Positions 27,579 to 35,095 of a stretch of DNA of 57,688 nucleotides are shown here, piece by piece. The position numbers and the translations under genes were made by a program. Numbering within the stretch: the first letter of the stretch is position 1; each line of letters begins with the position of its first letter. The stretch is from an uncultured Gemmiger sp. (GTDB taxonomy: Bacteria > Bacillota > Clostridia > Oscillospirales > Ruminococcaceae), in the NCBI GenBank assembly GCA_949295035.1, contig CASFJO010000078.1, positions 1 to 57,688 of the forward strand, written 5' to 3'. The notes beneath the pieces were generated by a model, which saw only the letters and a program-made list of their open reading frames with translations, did not search any database and had not been told where the DNA came from.

Positions 27579-28692
27579 AGCGCAGCACCTCGTCCAAATC
27601 GTATACGGTATTGATCTTGCCGCTGAGCACGCTCACGAACACCGGGTCGTCGGCATACTGCCGGATCACGGTGGGGCGGGAGTCGTCGATCTCGCTGGCC
27701 TTGAGGATCGGCTTCATGCTGAACAGGCTGTGGGAGTAGGCAAAGCCGTATTCCTCGCGCAGGTACTTGCGGGCCAGCTGGCTCATCATGGGCCAGGCGC
27801 TCGCGGGCCGGGCGGGGCAGTCGTTGCAGTTGGCCAGGTCCCCCGGCCGGCAGCGCCCGCCGCTGCGCGCCTGGCAGGCAAAGACGGGAAGCGGCTCGTA
27901 GCTGGTCACATGAGGGGTAAAGGTGACGCTGGTCAGGCTGTGCAGCCCGGTGCGGCCAAAGGGCATCAGCGAGAAGAAGGGCCCGTCCATGACGGTGACG
28001 CCGGTGTTTTTGAGCCGCTCGTCCACGGTACAGAGGATCATCTCGCACAGTTCATATTTGATGGCGAAGGGCTCGAAGCCCAGCATGGCATGCAGTTCGT
28101 TGACCCCCGCGTAGGAGGCGTTGAGCAGGAAAGGCGCCTCGGCGGTGATATCGCCCGCCGTCACCCGCCAGACGCTGCCCGCCCGCTCCACCTTTTCCGG
28201 CTTGCGGGAACAGGCGACGGTCACACCCGGCAAGGCGGCCAGCTTTTCAAGAAAATACTTTTTTAATATCTGGGCGTCGTAGGTGTACTCGGTGGTGAGG
28301 AAGGCCCCGTCGCACTGGCCGGGGTTAAAGTACTTGGCCGGGGACACATCGTCGCAGCGGATATGGGCGGCGGCGCAGAATTTGCGGAACTGCTCCGCGC
28401 CTGTCCAGGAGAAATGGGCGCTGGTGGCGTATACCTGGTCAAATTCGGTGAGCAGGCAGAACCCGTAATCCCGGCAAAAGCGCGCAAAATACCCGGCGCT
28501 CTTGACGGCGGTGGCGTAGCTGCGGGGGTAGTGGTAGCCCATGTGCACCCGGGCCTGGTTGATGTAGGTGGCCCGCATGAAAGGGCCGGGGTCCTTTTCC
28601 AGCACCAGCACCCGCTGGCCCCGCGCGCCGCACTGCTGCGCCGCGTACAGGCCGTACAGCCCCGCGCCCACGATGATCTTGTCCCAGGTCAT
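27565..28692 (-). CDS. FAD-dependent oxidoreductase (DAO-like) with four-cysteine cluster
   Basis: A 375-residue flavoprotein. The N-terminus IIVGAGLYGLYAAQQ is a Rossmann FAD-binding motif, with LEKD closing the second strand, as in the D-amino-acid-oxidase/GlpD superfamily. An insert contains Cys273, Cys281, Cys289 and Cys292 (spacing C-x7-C-x7-C-x2-C), a possible iron-sulfur or zinc site. It overlaps the following GT2 gene by 14 bases and lies 37 bases after the preceding GT2 gene. In this setting it probably oxidises a sugar or lipid-linked intermediate; no substrate can be read. Confidence 0.75.
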   Translation of the reverse strand: MTWDKIIVGAGLYGLYAAQQCGARGQRVLVLEKDPGPFMRATYINQARVHMGYHYPRSYATAVKSAGYFARFCRDYGFCLLTEFDQVYATSAHFSWTGAEQFRKFCAAAHIRCDDVSPAKYFNPGQCDGAFLTTEYTYDAQILKKYFLEKLAALPGVTVACSRKPEKVERAGSVWRVTAGDITAEAPFLLNASYAGVNELHAMLGFEPFAIKYELCEMILCTVDERLKNTGVTVMDGPFFSLMPFGRTGLHSLTSVTFTPHVTSYEPLPVFACQARSGGRCRPGDLANCNDCPARPASAWPMMSQLARKYLREEYGFAYSHSLFSMKPILKASEIDDSRPTVIRQYADDPVFVSVLSGKINTVYDLDEVLRYGEE

Positions 28693-28729
28693 GCAAAGAC
28701 CTCCCGTTTTTCTATAGGATGCCCCTTTC

Positions 28730-29527
28730 TCAGGGGTCGTACCGGCCCGCCAGGGCGGCCAGCAGCACCCCCATCAGGTTGGCGTTGCCCCGCATGCCCT
28801 TGATCTTGGTGGGGGTGGGCTCGGCCTTGGGATAGGCCCGCTCCACCGGCACCTCGCAGGCTTTGAGCCCCAGGCGGGTGGCCCGGATGCTCAGATAGGC
28901 CAGCAGCTCGTATCCGGCGAACACGTCCCGGAAGGGCTGCACCGCCGGGTGGGTCAGGTAGGCCCGGCTGTAAGCCCGGTAGGCGTTGGTGGTGTCGGTG
29001 AACCAGTGCCGCGCCCCCAGGCTGATGAGGGGCGCGTGGATGAGCCGCACCGCCAGCCAGCGCACCGGCGGGGTGTTGACCGCCCGGCCGCCTTTGATGA
29101 ACCGGCTGCCCTGCACCAGGTCGTAGCCCTGTTCCAGCTTTTGGATAAACAGCGGCACGCTCTCGATGCTGTCCTTGTTGTTTCCGTCGATGGTCAGCAC
29201 GCCCTTGTAGCCCCGCCGCAGCGCCTCCCACAAGCCCATGCGCAGCTGGGCGCCCTGGCGGCCCGGCCCGGTCTTGACCAGCAGGGTGTTGACCCGCCGG
29301 GGAATGAGTTTTTCCGGGTCCATGCTGCCGTCGGTGGAACCGCCGTCGCACAGAATGATGTCGCACGCTTCCGGCACGCCGGCCCGGGCCGCCCGGTCCA
29401 GTTCGGCCAGGATACGGCCGCCCTCGTTGATGATGGGGATGAGCAGGCAGTAGTCGCTGCGCTTTTCGGCAAACCGGGTGCGGGTATAGTCCGGCACGCC
29501 GGCCAGGCCGGTGATGGTCTCGGTCAC
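28730..29527 (-). CDS. GT2 glycosyltransferase (polyprenyl-phosphate sugar synthase-like)
   Basis: A 265-residue soluble GT-A protein with LLIPIINEGG at the first strand, CDGGSTDG (about 60-67) and TIDGNNKDS (a DGN motif in the DxD place). This resembles dolichol-phosphate mannosyltransferase-like enzymes lacking a membrane tail. The start is GTG at 29527, overlapping the isomerase stop by four bases (GTGA), so the two are tightly coupled. Confidence 0.82.
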   Translation of the reverse strand: MTETITGLAGVPDYTRTRFAEKRSDYCLLIPIINEGGRILAELDRAARAGVPEACDIILCDGGSTDGSMDPEKLIPRRVNTLLVKTGPGRQGAQLRMGLWEALRRGYKGVLTIDGNNKDSIESVPLFIQKLEQGYDLVQGSRFIKGGRAVNTPPVRWLAVRLIHAPLISLGARHWFTDTTNAYRAYSRAYLTHPAVQPFRDVFAGYELLAYLSIRATRLGLKACEVPVERAYPKAEPTPTKIKGMRGNANLMGVLLAALAGRYDP

Positions 29528-30312
29528 GCGAACACCTCCGCCACGTATTCCAGGCTGCGGCGCAGCGCCTCCGGCTCGCCCGCCTTCATCTCCAGCGACA
29601 CCCAGCCTTTCCAGCCCACCGCCCCCAGGGTCAGGGCCAGTTCCTTGTGCAGGCCGCGGCGCTGGATGGGCGCCAGGCCCGGTTCGCTGATGTGCACATG
29701 GCTGACGTATTTCATTTCATTGGCGTAGTCGGAGGGGCGCTCGCCGTTCGCGATCATGGTGCCTACATCCAGATTCACCGCGAGGCCCGGCGTCTCCAGC
29801 TTTTTCACCAGGTCCAGCGCCTGCCGGGTGGTGTTGAGATAGTTGGTGTTGTAGACGGGGGGATTGGGCTCCAGGGCGATCACGGCGCCCCGGCGGGCCG
29901 CCTCGGGGCCCAGGCGGCGGAAAAAGTCCTCCGCCATTTTTTCGTCCGCCCCCTCGGGCCGGTTGCGGTTGCGGGGGCAGCCGAACACCAGATTCGCGCA
30001 GCGGCAGCTGCGGGCGAACTCCAGCGCGGCCAGGGTGTATTCCTCCAGTTCGGCCGCTTCTTCGGGCACAAAAATATTGCCGGTCCGGCCGTACCAGATG
30101 CTCTGCATGCTGACCACGGAAAACCCGTACTGCTGGTGCATGACCCCGGCAAAGAGGGCCGCGCCGTTGCAGCACTCATAGGGCGCCTGGGCAAACAGCC
30201 GGGTGGGGGCGATCTCCAGGCCGGTGTAGCCCAGTTCCTTCATCCACCGCCAGACCGTCTCGTCCTGCTTTGCCGTCCACCCGATGTTGGAGGCCGCCCG
30301 TTTGAAGCCCAT
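29524..30312 (-). CDS. Sugar phosphate isomerase/epimerase (AP-endonuclease-2 fold)
   Basis: A 262-residue TIM-barrel protein of the xylose-isomerase-like superfamily. Predicted metal ligands include the Glu in ALEPNPP, the Asp in NLDVGTM, the His in SHVHISEPG and the Glu in SLEMKAG. Such enzymes isomerise or epimerise keto sugars, inositols or sugar phosphates; the substrate is unknown. The ATG at 30312 has AAGGAG upstream; an in-frame extension of 28 residues is rejected. First gene of the cassette, preceded by a good promoter. Confidence 0.83.
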   Translation of the reverse strand: MGFKRAASNIGWTAKQDETVWRWMKELGYTGLEIAPTRLFAQAPYECCNGAALFAGVMHQQYGFSVVSMQSIWYGRTGNIFVPEEAAELEEYTLAALEFARSCRCANLVFGCPRNRNRPEGADEKMAEDFFRRLGPEAARRGAVIALEPNPPVYNTNYLNTTRQALDLVKKLETPGLAVNLDVGTMIANGERPSDYANEMKYVSHVHISEPGLAPIQRRGLHKELALTLGAVGWKGWVSLEMKAGEPEALRRSLEYVAEVFA

Positions 30313-30367
30313 GCGCAAACGCTCCTTCCGCCCGGGCGCGCGCCGGGCATATAGTGATACAGAATTC

Positions 30368-30396
30368 ATTATACATGCCGCAGCGCAAAAAAGCAA
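30368..30396 (-). promoter_or_regulatory. Promoter of the sugar cassette
   Basis: TTGCTT (30391-30396) and TATAAT (30368-30373), 17 bases apart on the minus strand. No other clear promoter or terminator was found before 20442, so this may drive the whole run to ispH-rpsA. Confidence 0.7.
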
Positions 30397-30433
30397 TTTT
30401 GCCTTGCGGCGCCCCGCCCGCCGGCGGGCCCTG

Positions 30434-31777
30434 TCAGGTTTCGGGGGGAAGCAGCCGGGCGCGGCGGCGCGCGAAATACACCAGGCCCACGATATCCGCC
30501 AGCAGCCAGCCGATGGGCACCGCCCACCAGATGCCCGGCAGCCCGATGGCCGGGACGGGGGCCAGCAGGTAGGCCAGAGCCACCCGGGTGCCCAGCGATA
30601 TGGCCGACAGCAAGATCGACATCTGGGCCTGTTCCAGGCCCCGGTAGAGCCCGTACAGAAGCATCAGCACCCCGATGCCCGCGTAGCAGGCCCCCTCGAT
30701 GCGCAAATACTGCACCCCCACCGCGATGATGCCGGTCTCGGAGGGGTCGATGAAGATCCGCATGAGCCAGGGCGCCAGGATCACCACCCCCACCGAGATG
30801 AGCGCGCAGAAGCAGGCGGTGATCCGGATGCCCTCCCGAATCCCCCGGCGGATGCGGTCGGCCCGGCCGGCCCCGGCGTTCTGGGCGATGAAGGTGCCGA
30901 ACCCGTTGCCGAAATCGGTGGCGGGCATCATGGCAAAGCTGTCGATCTTGCCGGCGGCGGCAAAGGCCGCCATCACCGTGACGCCAAAGCTGTTCACCAG
31001 CCCCTGCACCAGCAGGATGCCGAAATTCATCACCGACTGCTGGGCGCTGGTGAGCACCGAACTGCGGCCCAGCCGGCGCAGCAGCGCGCCGTCCGGGCGC
31101 CAGTCCTCCCGGCGGGGGCGCAGGCCGGGCACAGTGATGAGCAGGATGCCCAGCGCCAGCACCGCCGAGCCGTACTGGCAGAGCACGGTGGCCTCGGCGG
31201 CCCCGGCCGTGCCCCGGCGCAGCCCCACCACGAACGCCAGATCCAATCCCACGTTGCCCAGCGCCGCCGCCACCGTGATGAGCAGCGGCGCCACCGAGTT
31301 GCCCACCGCCCGCAGCACCGCCGCGCCGAAGTTAAAGGCAAACGCCGCCGGCATCCCCAGCAGGATCACCCCCATATAGGCCAGCGCGTCGGGCAGGGCC
31401 TCGGCGGGGGTGTTGAGCCAGAGCAGGATCGGCCGCAGAAACAGCGAGGCCAGCGCCGTGAGCGCCAGGCTCAGCGCCGCGATCAGCCCGAAGGCGTTGC
31501 AGGCGGCCCGGCGCAGCTGGTCGGCGTTGCCGGCGCCGTACAGCTGGCTGAACACCACCCCGCTGCCCATGCACAGCCCCAGCAGCACGCTGGTGAGCAG
31601 CACCATCAGGCTGCCGGAAGAGCCCACCGCCGCCAGTGCCGCGGGCCCCAGCCAGCGGCTGACGATCAGGGTGTCGGCCACGTTGTAGAACTGCTGCAGC
31701 AGGTTGCCCGCCATGATGGGCAGGCTGAACAGGATCAGGGCGCGCCGCACGCTGCCCCGGGTAAGATCTCGGGTCAT
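30434..31777 (-). CDS. MATE-family efflux transporter
   Basis: A 447-residue, roughly 12-span antiporter of the MATE (multi-antimicrobial extrusion) family, NorM/DinF-like clade. The pattern at the N-terminus (ILFSLPIMAGNLLQQFYNVADTLI, here split by function: PIMAG then QQFYNVADT) is diagnostic. Such proteins export cationic drugs or metabolites using sodium or proton gradients. The ATG at 31777 is preceded by AAGGAGG. It lies 97 bases after the ribokinase gene and may be in the same operon. Confidence 0.9.
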   Translation of the reverse strand: MTRDLTRGSVRRALILFSLPIMAGNLLQQFYNVADTLIVSRWLGPAALAAVGSSGSLMVLLTSVLLGLCMGSGVVFSQLYGAGNADQLRRAACNAFGLIAALSLALTALASLFLRPILLWLNTPAEALPDALAYMGVILLGMPAAFAFNFGAAVLRAVGNSVAPLLITVAAALGNVGLDLAFVVGLRRGTAGAAEATVLCQYGSAVLALGILLITVPGLRPRREDWRPDGALLRRLGRSSVLTSAQQSVMNFGILLVQGLVNSFGVTVMAAFAAAGKIDSFAMMPATDFGNGFGTFIAQNAGAGRADRIRRGIREGIRITACFCALISVGVVILAPWLMRIFIDPSETGIIAVGVQYLRIEGACYAGIGVLMLLYGLYRGLEQAQMSILLSAISLGTRVALAYLLAPVPAIGLPGIWWAVPIGWLLADIVGLVYFARRRARLLPPET

Positions 31778-31874
31778 GGGTCCTCCTTGTAAAACGGTGG
31801 TGGATGCGCACAAAATCCGCACCGGGCAAGCCGGCGCGGTCATACGGTCATACGATACCGCGGCCTTTGCGGGA

Positions 31875-32765
31875 TCAGCGCCCCCGCAGAAGGTCCAGCA
31901 CCTCCCGGCGGGTTGGGATGCTGGGCACGGCCCCCGGCCGGGACACCGCCAGGGCCGCCGCCGCGGACGCCGCCCGCAGGGCCTCGGCGATGGGGCGCTC
32001 CTCGGCCAGCCAGGCCAGAAAGTAGCCGCAGAAAGTATCCCCGGCGGCGGTGGTGTCCACCGTCTTTACCGGAAAGATCCCCTGGCGCACCGTCTGCCCG
32101 GCATCCTCGTACACACAGCCGTCCCCGCCCAGGGTCAGCATCACCCGGGCCCGGGGATAGCGGGCGCGCAGCGCCGCCGGCATACGGGCGGGGTCGCTCT
32201 CGCCGGAGAGGGCGGCGCCCTCGATCTCGTTCAGGATCAGGATGTCCGCGTAGTCCAGCGGATACCCCGGCAGGTCCGGGGTGACAGGGGAGGGGTTGAA
32301 GGCCACCGTCAGCCGCCGGCGGCGGCCCTCCCGCAGCAGCCAGGGCAGCTCGTTGGTCTCGTTCTGCACCAGCAGGATATCGCCGGGCGCGCAGCCGTCC
32401 AGCATGGCGGACAGATACTCCCGTTCCAGCGCGCCGTTGGCCCCGGCGGAAACGATGATGCTGTTCTGGCCGGCGGGATCCACCTGGATGATGGCATGGC
32501 CGGTGGGCAGGGCGCTTTGCGCCAGAAGCCCGTCGTCCACCCCGGCGTCGCGCAGCGCCTGGCGCAGCAGGCCGCCGTCTTCCCCCACCGCGCCGGCATG
32601 GCGCACCGAGGCCCCCGCCCGGGCCAGGGCGATGGTCTGATTCAGCCCCTTGCCCCCCGCCGCCTGGGAAAACCCGGTGCTGGCCAGCGTTTCCCCGGCC
32701 CGCGCGAAGTGGGGCACCGGATATACCCGGTCGATGTTCAGCGAACCCGCGCAGAGAATCTTCAT
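31875..32765 (-). CDS. rbsK: Ribokinase-family (PfkB) sugar kinase
   Basis: A 296-residue kinase. Signature 1 is AAGGKGLNQ (36-44) after GSLNIDRV; signature 2 is DTTAAGDTFCGYFL near residue 237, where the second Asp is the catalytic base and AAGD forms the anion hole. Closest in pattern to ribokinase or deoxyribokinase, but the sugar is not certain, since nucleoside kinases share the fold. It lies 19 bases after the Crp/Fnr regulator, which probably controls it. Confidence 0.85.
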   Translation of the reverse strand: MKILCAGSLNIDRVYPVPHFARAGETLASTGFSQAAGGKGLNQTIALARAGASVRHAGAVGEDGGLLRQALRDAGVDDGLLAQSALPTGHAIIQVDPAGQNSIIVSAGANGALEREYLSAMLDGCAPGDILLVQNETNELPWLLREGRRRRLTVAFNPSPVTPDLPGYPLDYADILILNEIEGAALSGESDPARMPAALRARYPRARVMLTLGGDGCVYEDAGQTVRQGIFPVKTVDTTAAGDTFCGYFLAWLAEERPIAEALRAASAAAALAVSRPGAVPSIPTRREVLDLLRGR

Positions 32766-32784
32766 GGCAGCAATATGCCTCCTT

Positions 32785-33504
32785 TTACAAGCCCTGGCAA
32801 TAGGCCGCCAGCAGGTCGGCCTGTTCTTTGGTGATGGTGATATGCCCGTGCACCACGCTGCACAGCCCGTCCATCTTCAGATCGTTCAGATAGCGGTACA
32901 GGCTGCGCAGATGCAGATGCAGCTGTTCGGCCATCTCCCGCCGGGTGATGCGGATCACATGAGGGAATTGGCGCGCTTCCCGGCAGCTTTGGTACAGAAA
33001 AATGGCCAGATTGTCCCGTGGACGGTGCAGCGCCTGATACTCGGTGCGGCTCATGGCCCGTTCGGCCAGCACGCACAGATCCTTGAGCGCCAGCCGCAGC
33101 AGCGGCACGCTCACCTTCAGCGCGTCCATCATCAGCGGGGCCGGGATGCTCAGCAGCAGGCTGGGCCGGCTGGTCGCCACGGTGGCGGTATACGCCGGAT
33201 AGCCGCTGATCTGCTCCATCAGGCCGAACATCTGAGGCTTTTCCGGCGCGTCCTGCACGCTGCAGGCCCCCTTGCGGTTATAGCAGATCACCTGCGCGCC
33301 GCCCCGCATCAGCACCCAGACGGCGCGGGCGGGAAACCCGCACTGGATAAAGGGCGCCCCGCTCTCCCATTCATGCAGCGCGCAGCCGTGGTTGGCCAGT
33401 TCCGCCAACTCCCGCGACGCGCCGCCTTTCCAGCCGGACGCCGAAAAGGTCTCGGCAAGCACTTTGCTCAAGCAATCCAATAAATATTTGTCCATAATGC
33501 ACAC
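32785..33504 (-). CDS. Crp/Fnr-family transcriptional regulator
   Basis: A 239-residue regulator with an N-terminal cyclic-nucleotide-binding beta-barrel fold (about 20-130), a dimer helix and a C-terminal winged helix whose recognition region reads RREMAEQLHLHLRSLYRYLN. No four-cysteine Fnr cluster is present at the N-terminus, so it is not an obvious oxygen sensor. The start may be ATG 33504 or 33495; neither has a strong ribosome site. Co-directional with the ribokinase and divergent from the URO-D-like gene; a palindrome in between is a candidate operator. Confidence 0.85.
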   Translation of the reverse strand: MCIMDKYLLDCLSKVLAETFSASGWKGGASRELAELANHGCALHEWESGAPFIQCGFPARAVWVLMRGGAQVICYNRKGACSVQDAPEKPQMFGLMEQISGYPAYTATVATSRPSLLLSIPAPLMMDALKVSVPLLRLALKDLCVLAERAMSRTEYQALHRPRDNLAIFLYQSCREARQFPHVIRITRREMAEQLHLHLRSLYRYLNDLKMDGLCSVVHGHITITKEQADLLAAYCQGL

Positions 33505-33523
33505 ACACTTTTTTCAGAATAGG

Positions 33524-33535
33524 TGACAATTGGCA
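33524..33535. promoter_or_regulatory. Candidate Crp/Fnr operator, near-palindrome
   Basis: TGACAATTGGCA has two-fold symmetry at 10 of 12 bases. It lies 20 bases before the regulator start and immediately upstream of a plus-strand promoter. Confidence 0.4.
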
Positions 33536-33907
33536 TTTTTTGTATCCTCAGGCAGATGGTACAATACAGGTAAAGGAACAACCGCAATCGCAGGGAGATC
33601 GTTCCGTCACAGCCGGGCGGCGGGCTTATACCGGCTCCGGTCCCGGCGCGCATCCCGGCCGGCACTCCCCATGCACACGCCGGGTCCGCCGGCGGTACAG
33701 GTATAGTCTACTCCACAACCGGGGCCTGCGTCCACCCCCCGCCGCCAAACCTTCCGGAAGATATCCGGCATTTCCCCATCCGGGGCGGTTCCCGCAAAAG
33801 GATCGCTTGTGCGGGCGGCATGCCCAACGGCGGCGCGATCCGCATTCTGACCGAACAGGACCGGGACGCCCGGCAGCGGACCCGGAAAAGAAAGGAGAGA
33901 ACGTATC
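33536..33907 (+). other. Leader region upstream of the URO-D-like gene
   Basis: A stretch of about 370 bases with no convincing gene. A weak plus-strand promoter can be drawn (TTTTTG, 17 bases, TACAAT near 33557-33562). No match to the cobalamin riboswitch core was seen. Short frames in it lack ribosome sites and family resemblance. Confidence 0.4.
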
Positions 33908-34969
33908 ATGACCATGACCCCGCGCGAGCGTGTATTGACCGCTCTGGACCACAAGACCCCCGACCGTATCCCGCTGGATTTCTGGGCCGTGCCGGAGGTA
34001 TGGGAAAAGCTGTACGAGCATTTTGGCACCCGGGACCCGGAGGCCGTGCAGCAGGCGCTGCACAGCGATATGCGGGCTTTCGCGCCGGATTACATCGGCC
34101 CCGCGCTGCGCCAGCTGCCGGACGGCACCTACTACGACCGGCTGGGCACCCATCGCCGCAAGGTGAACAACGGATTCTGCACCTATGAGGAGTACGCCTC
34201 CTTCCCGCTGGCCGACATCGAGGACGCCAGCGAACTGGACGACTACCCCTGGTGGCCCAACCCGGACGATTACGACTACGAGGGCCTGGCCAAAAAGATC
34301 GGCGACGCCCACGACACCTATTATATCAAACTGGAGACCGGCGGTATCTTTGAATTTGCCTGGGGGCTGCGGGGGATGGAGCAGTTCATGGTGGACATGC
34401 TCACCGACCCGGACATCGCCGCCGGCATCATGAACCGGCTGACCGACTTTTTCTGCGAGTATATCCGCCGCAGTCTGGACGCCGCCGGCGACAAGTACGA
34501 CCTGGTGTACACCTTTGACGACGTGGCCGCCCAGAACGGGCTGCTCTTCTCCAAGGAACTGTGGCGGGATCTGGTGCGTCCCTGCCACGACCGGCTGAAC
34601 AAGCTGATCCACAGCTACGGCAAGAAGGTCATGTACCACAGCTGCGGCGCGGTGTATCCCCTGATCGGGGAACTGGCCGATGTGGGGGTGGACATCCTGA
34701 ATCCCCTGCAGCCGCTGGCCGCGGGGATGGATTTTGCCAGGATCAAGGCCGAGTACGGCAAACGGCTGAGTTTCCACGGCGGCATCGACATCCAGCAGCT
34801 GCTGCCCCACGGTACGCCGGACCAGGTGCGCGCCGCGGTGCGCAGCGCCATCGACCGGCTGGGCCCGGACGGCTACATCCTGGCCAGCGCCCACCACATT
34901 CAGGCGGACGCCCCGGTGGAAAACATCCTGGCCATGTACGACGAGGCCGTACACTATCCCCTGGGCTGA
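33908..34969 (+). CDS. URO-D-family protein, methylcobamide methyltransferase-like
   Basis: A 353-residue TIM-barrel protein of the uroporphyrinogen decarboxylase superfamily. It starts MTPRERVLTAL and has YHSCGAVYPLI (near 240), the His-x-Cys zinc site of MtaA/MtbA-type methyltransferases. It lacks the arginine-rich N-terminus of true heme-pathway HemE. The C-terminal ASAHHIQADAP replaces the third zinc cysteine of MtaA. In other gut clostridia such genes serve corrinoid-dependent demethylation, but no corrinoid protein is adjacent, so this is inference. GGAGAG lies upstream of ATG 33908. Confidence 0.85.
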   Translation: MTMTPRERVLTALDHKTPDRIPLDFWAVPEVWEKLYEHFGTRDPEAVQQALHSDMRAFAPDYIGPALRQLPDGTYYDRLGTHRRKVNNGFCTYEEYASFPLADIEDASELDDYPWWPNPDDYDYEGLAKKIGDAHDTYYIKLETGGIFEFAWGLRGMEQFMVDMLTDPDIAAGIMNRLTDFFCEYIRRSLDAAGDKYDLVYTFDDVAAQNGLLFSKELWRDLVRPCHDRLNKLIHSYGKKVMYHSCGAVYPLIGELADVGVDILNPLQPLAAGMDFARIKAEYGKRLSFHGGIDIQQLLPHGTPDQVRAAVRSAIDRLGPDGYILASAHHIQADAPVENILAMYDEAVHYPLG

Positions 34970-34979
34970 CGACGTTTCG

Positions 34980-35015
34980 GGCCGCCGGCGCGGTTTGCGC
35001 GCCGGCGGCCTTTTT
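34980..35015 (+). terminator. Terminator of the URO-D-like gene
   Basis: A 12-bp stem (34980-34991 with 34999-35010) followed by five T. Confidence 0.85.
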
Positions 35016-35035
35016 CTGCGTTTTGCGCAAAAGCC

Positions 35036-35066
35036 TTGACCTTATACCCGGTCCATAGTGTATGCT
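35036..35066 (+). promoter_or_regulatory. MerR-type promoter with 19-bp spacer, copy 1
   Basis: TTGACC and TATGCT separated by 19 bases, the over-long spacing typical of MerR-controlled promoters. The last part, CCGGTCCATAGTG then TATGCTG, recurs almost exactly at copy 2. Confidence 0.8.
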
Positions 35067-35095
35067 GGTAGCAGAACGAAAGGGGGCGCGCCGCC

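Noticed and set aside
33536-33907. Possible cobalamin riboswitch or small gene before the URO-D-like gene
   Set aside because: The conserved cobalamin-box core was looked for and not found; short frames here have no ribosome site or conserved look.
33626-34954. A 442-codon minus-strand frame opposite the URO-D-like gene
   Set aside because: No ribosome site or family resemblance, and the opposite strand encodes a clear conserved protein.
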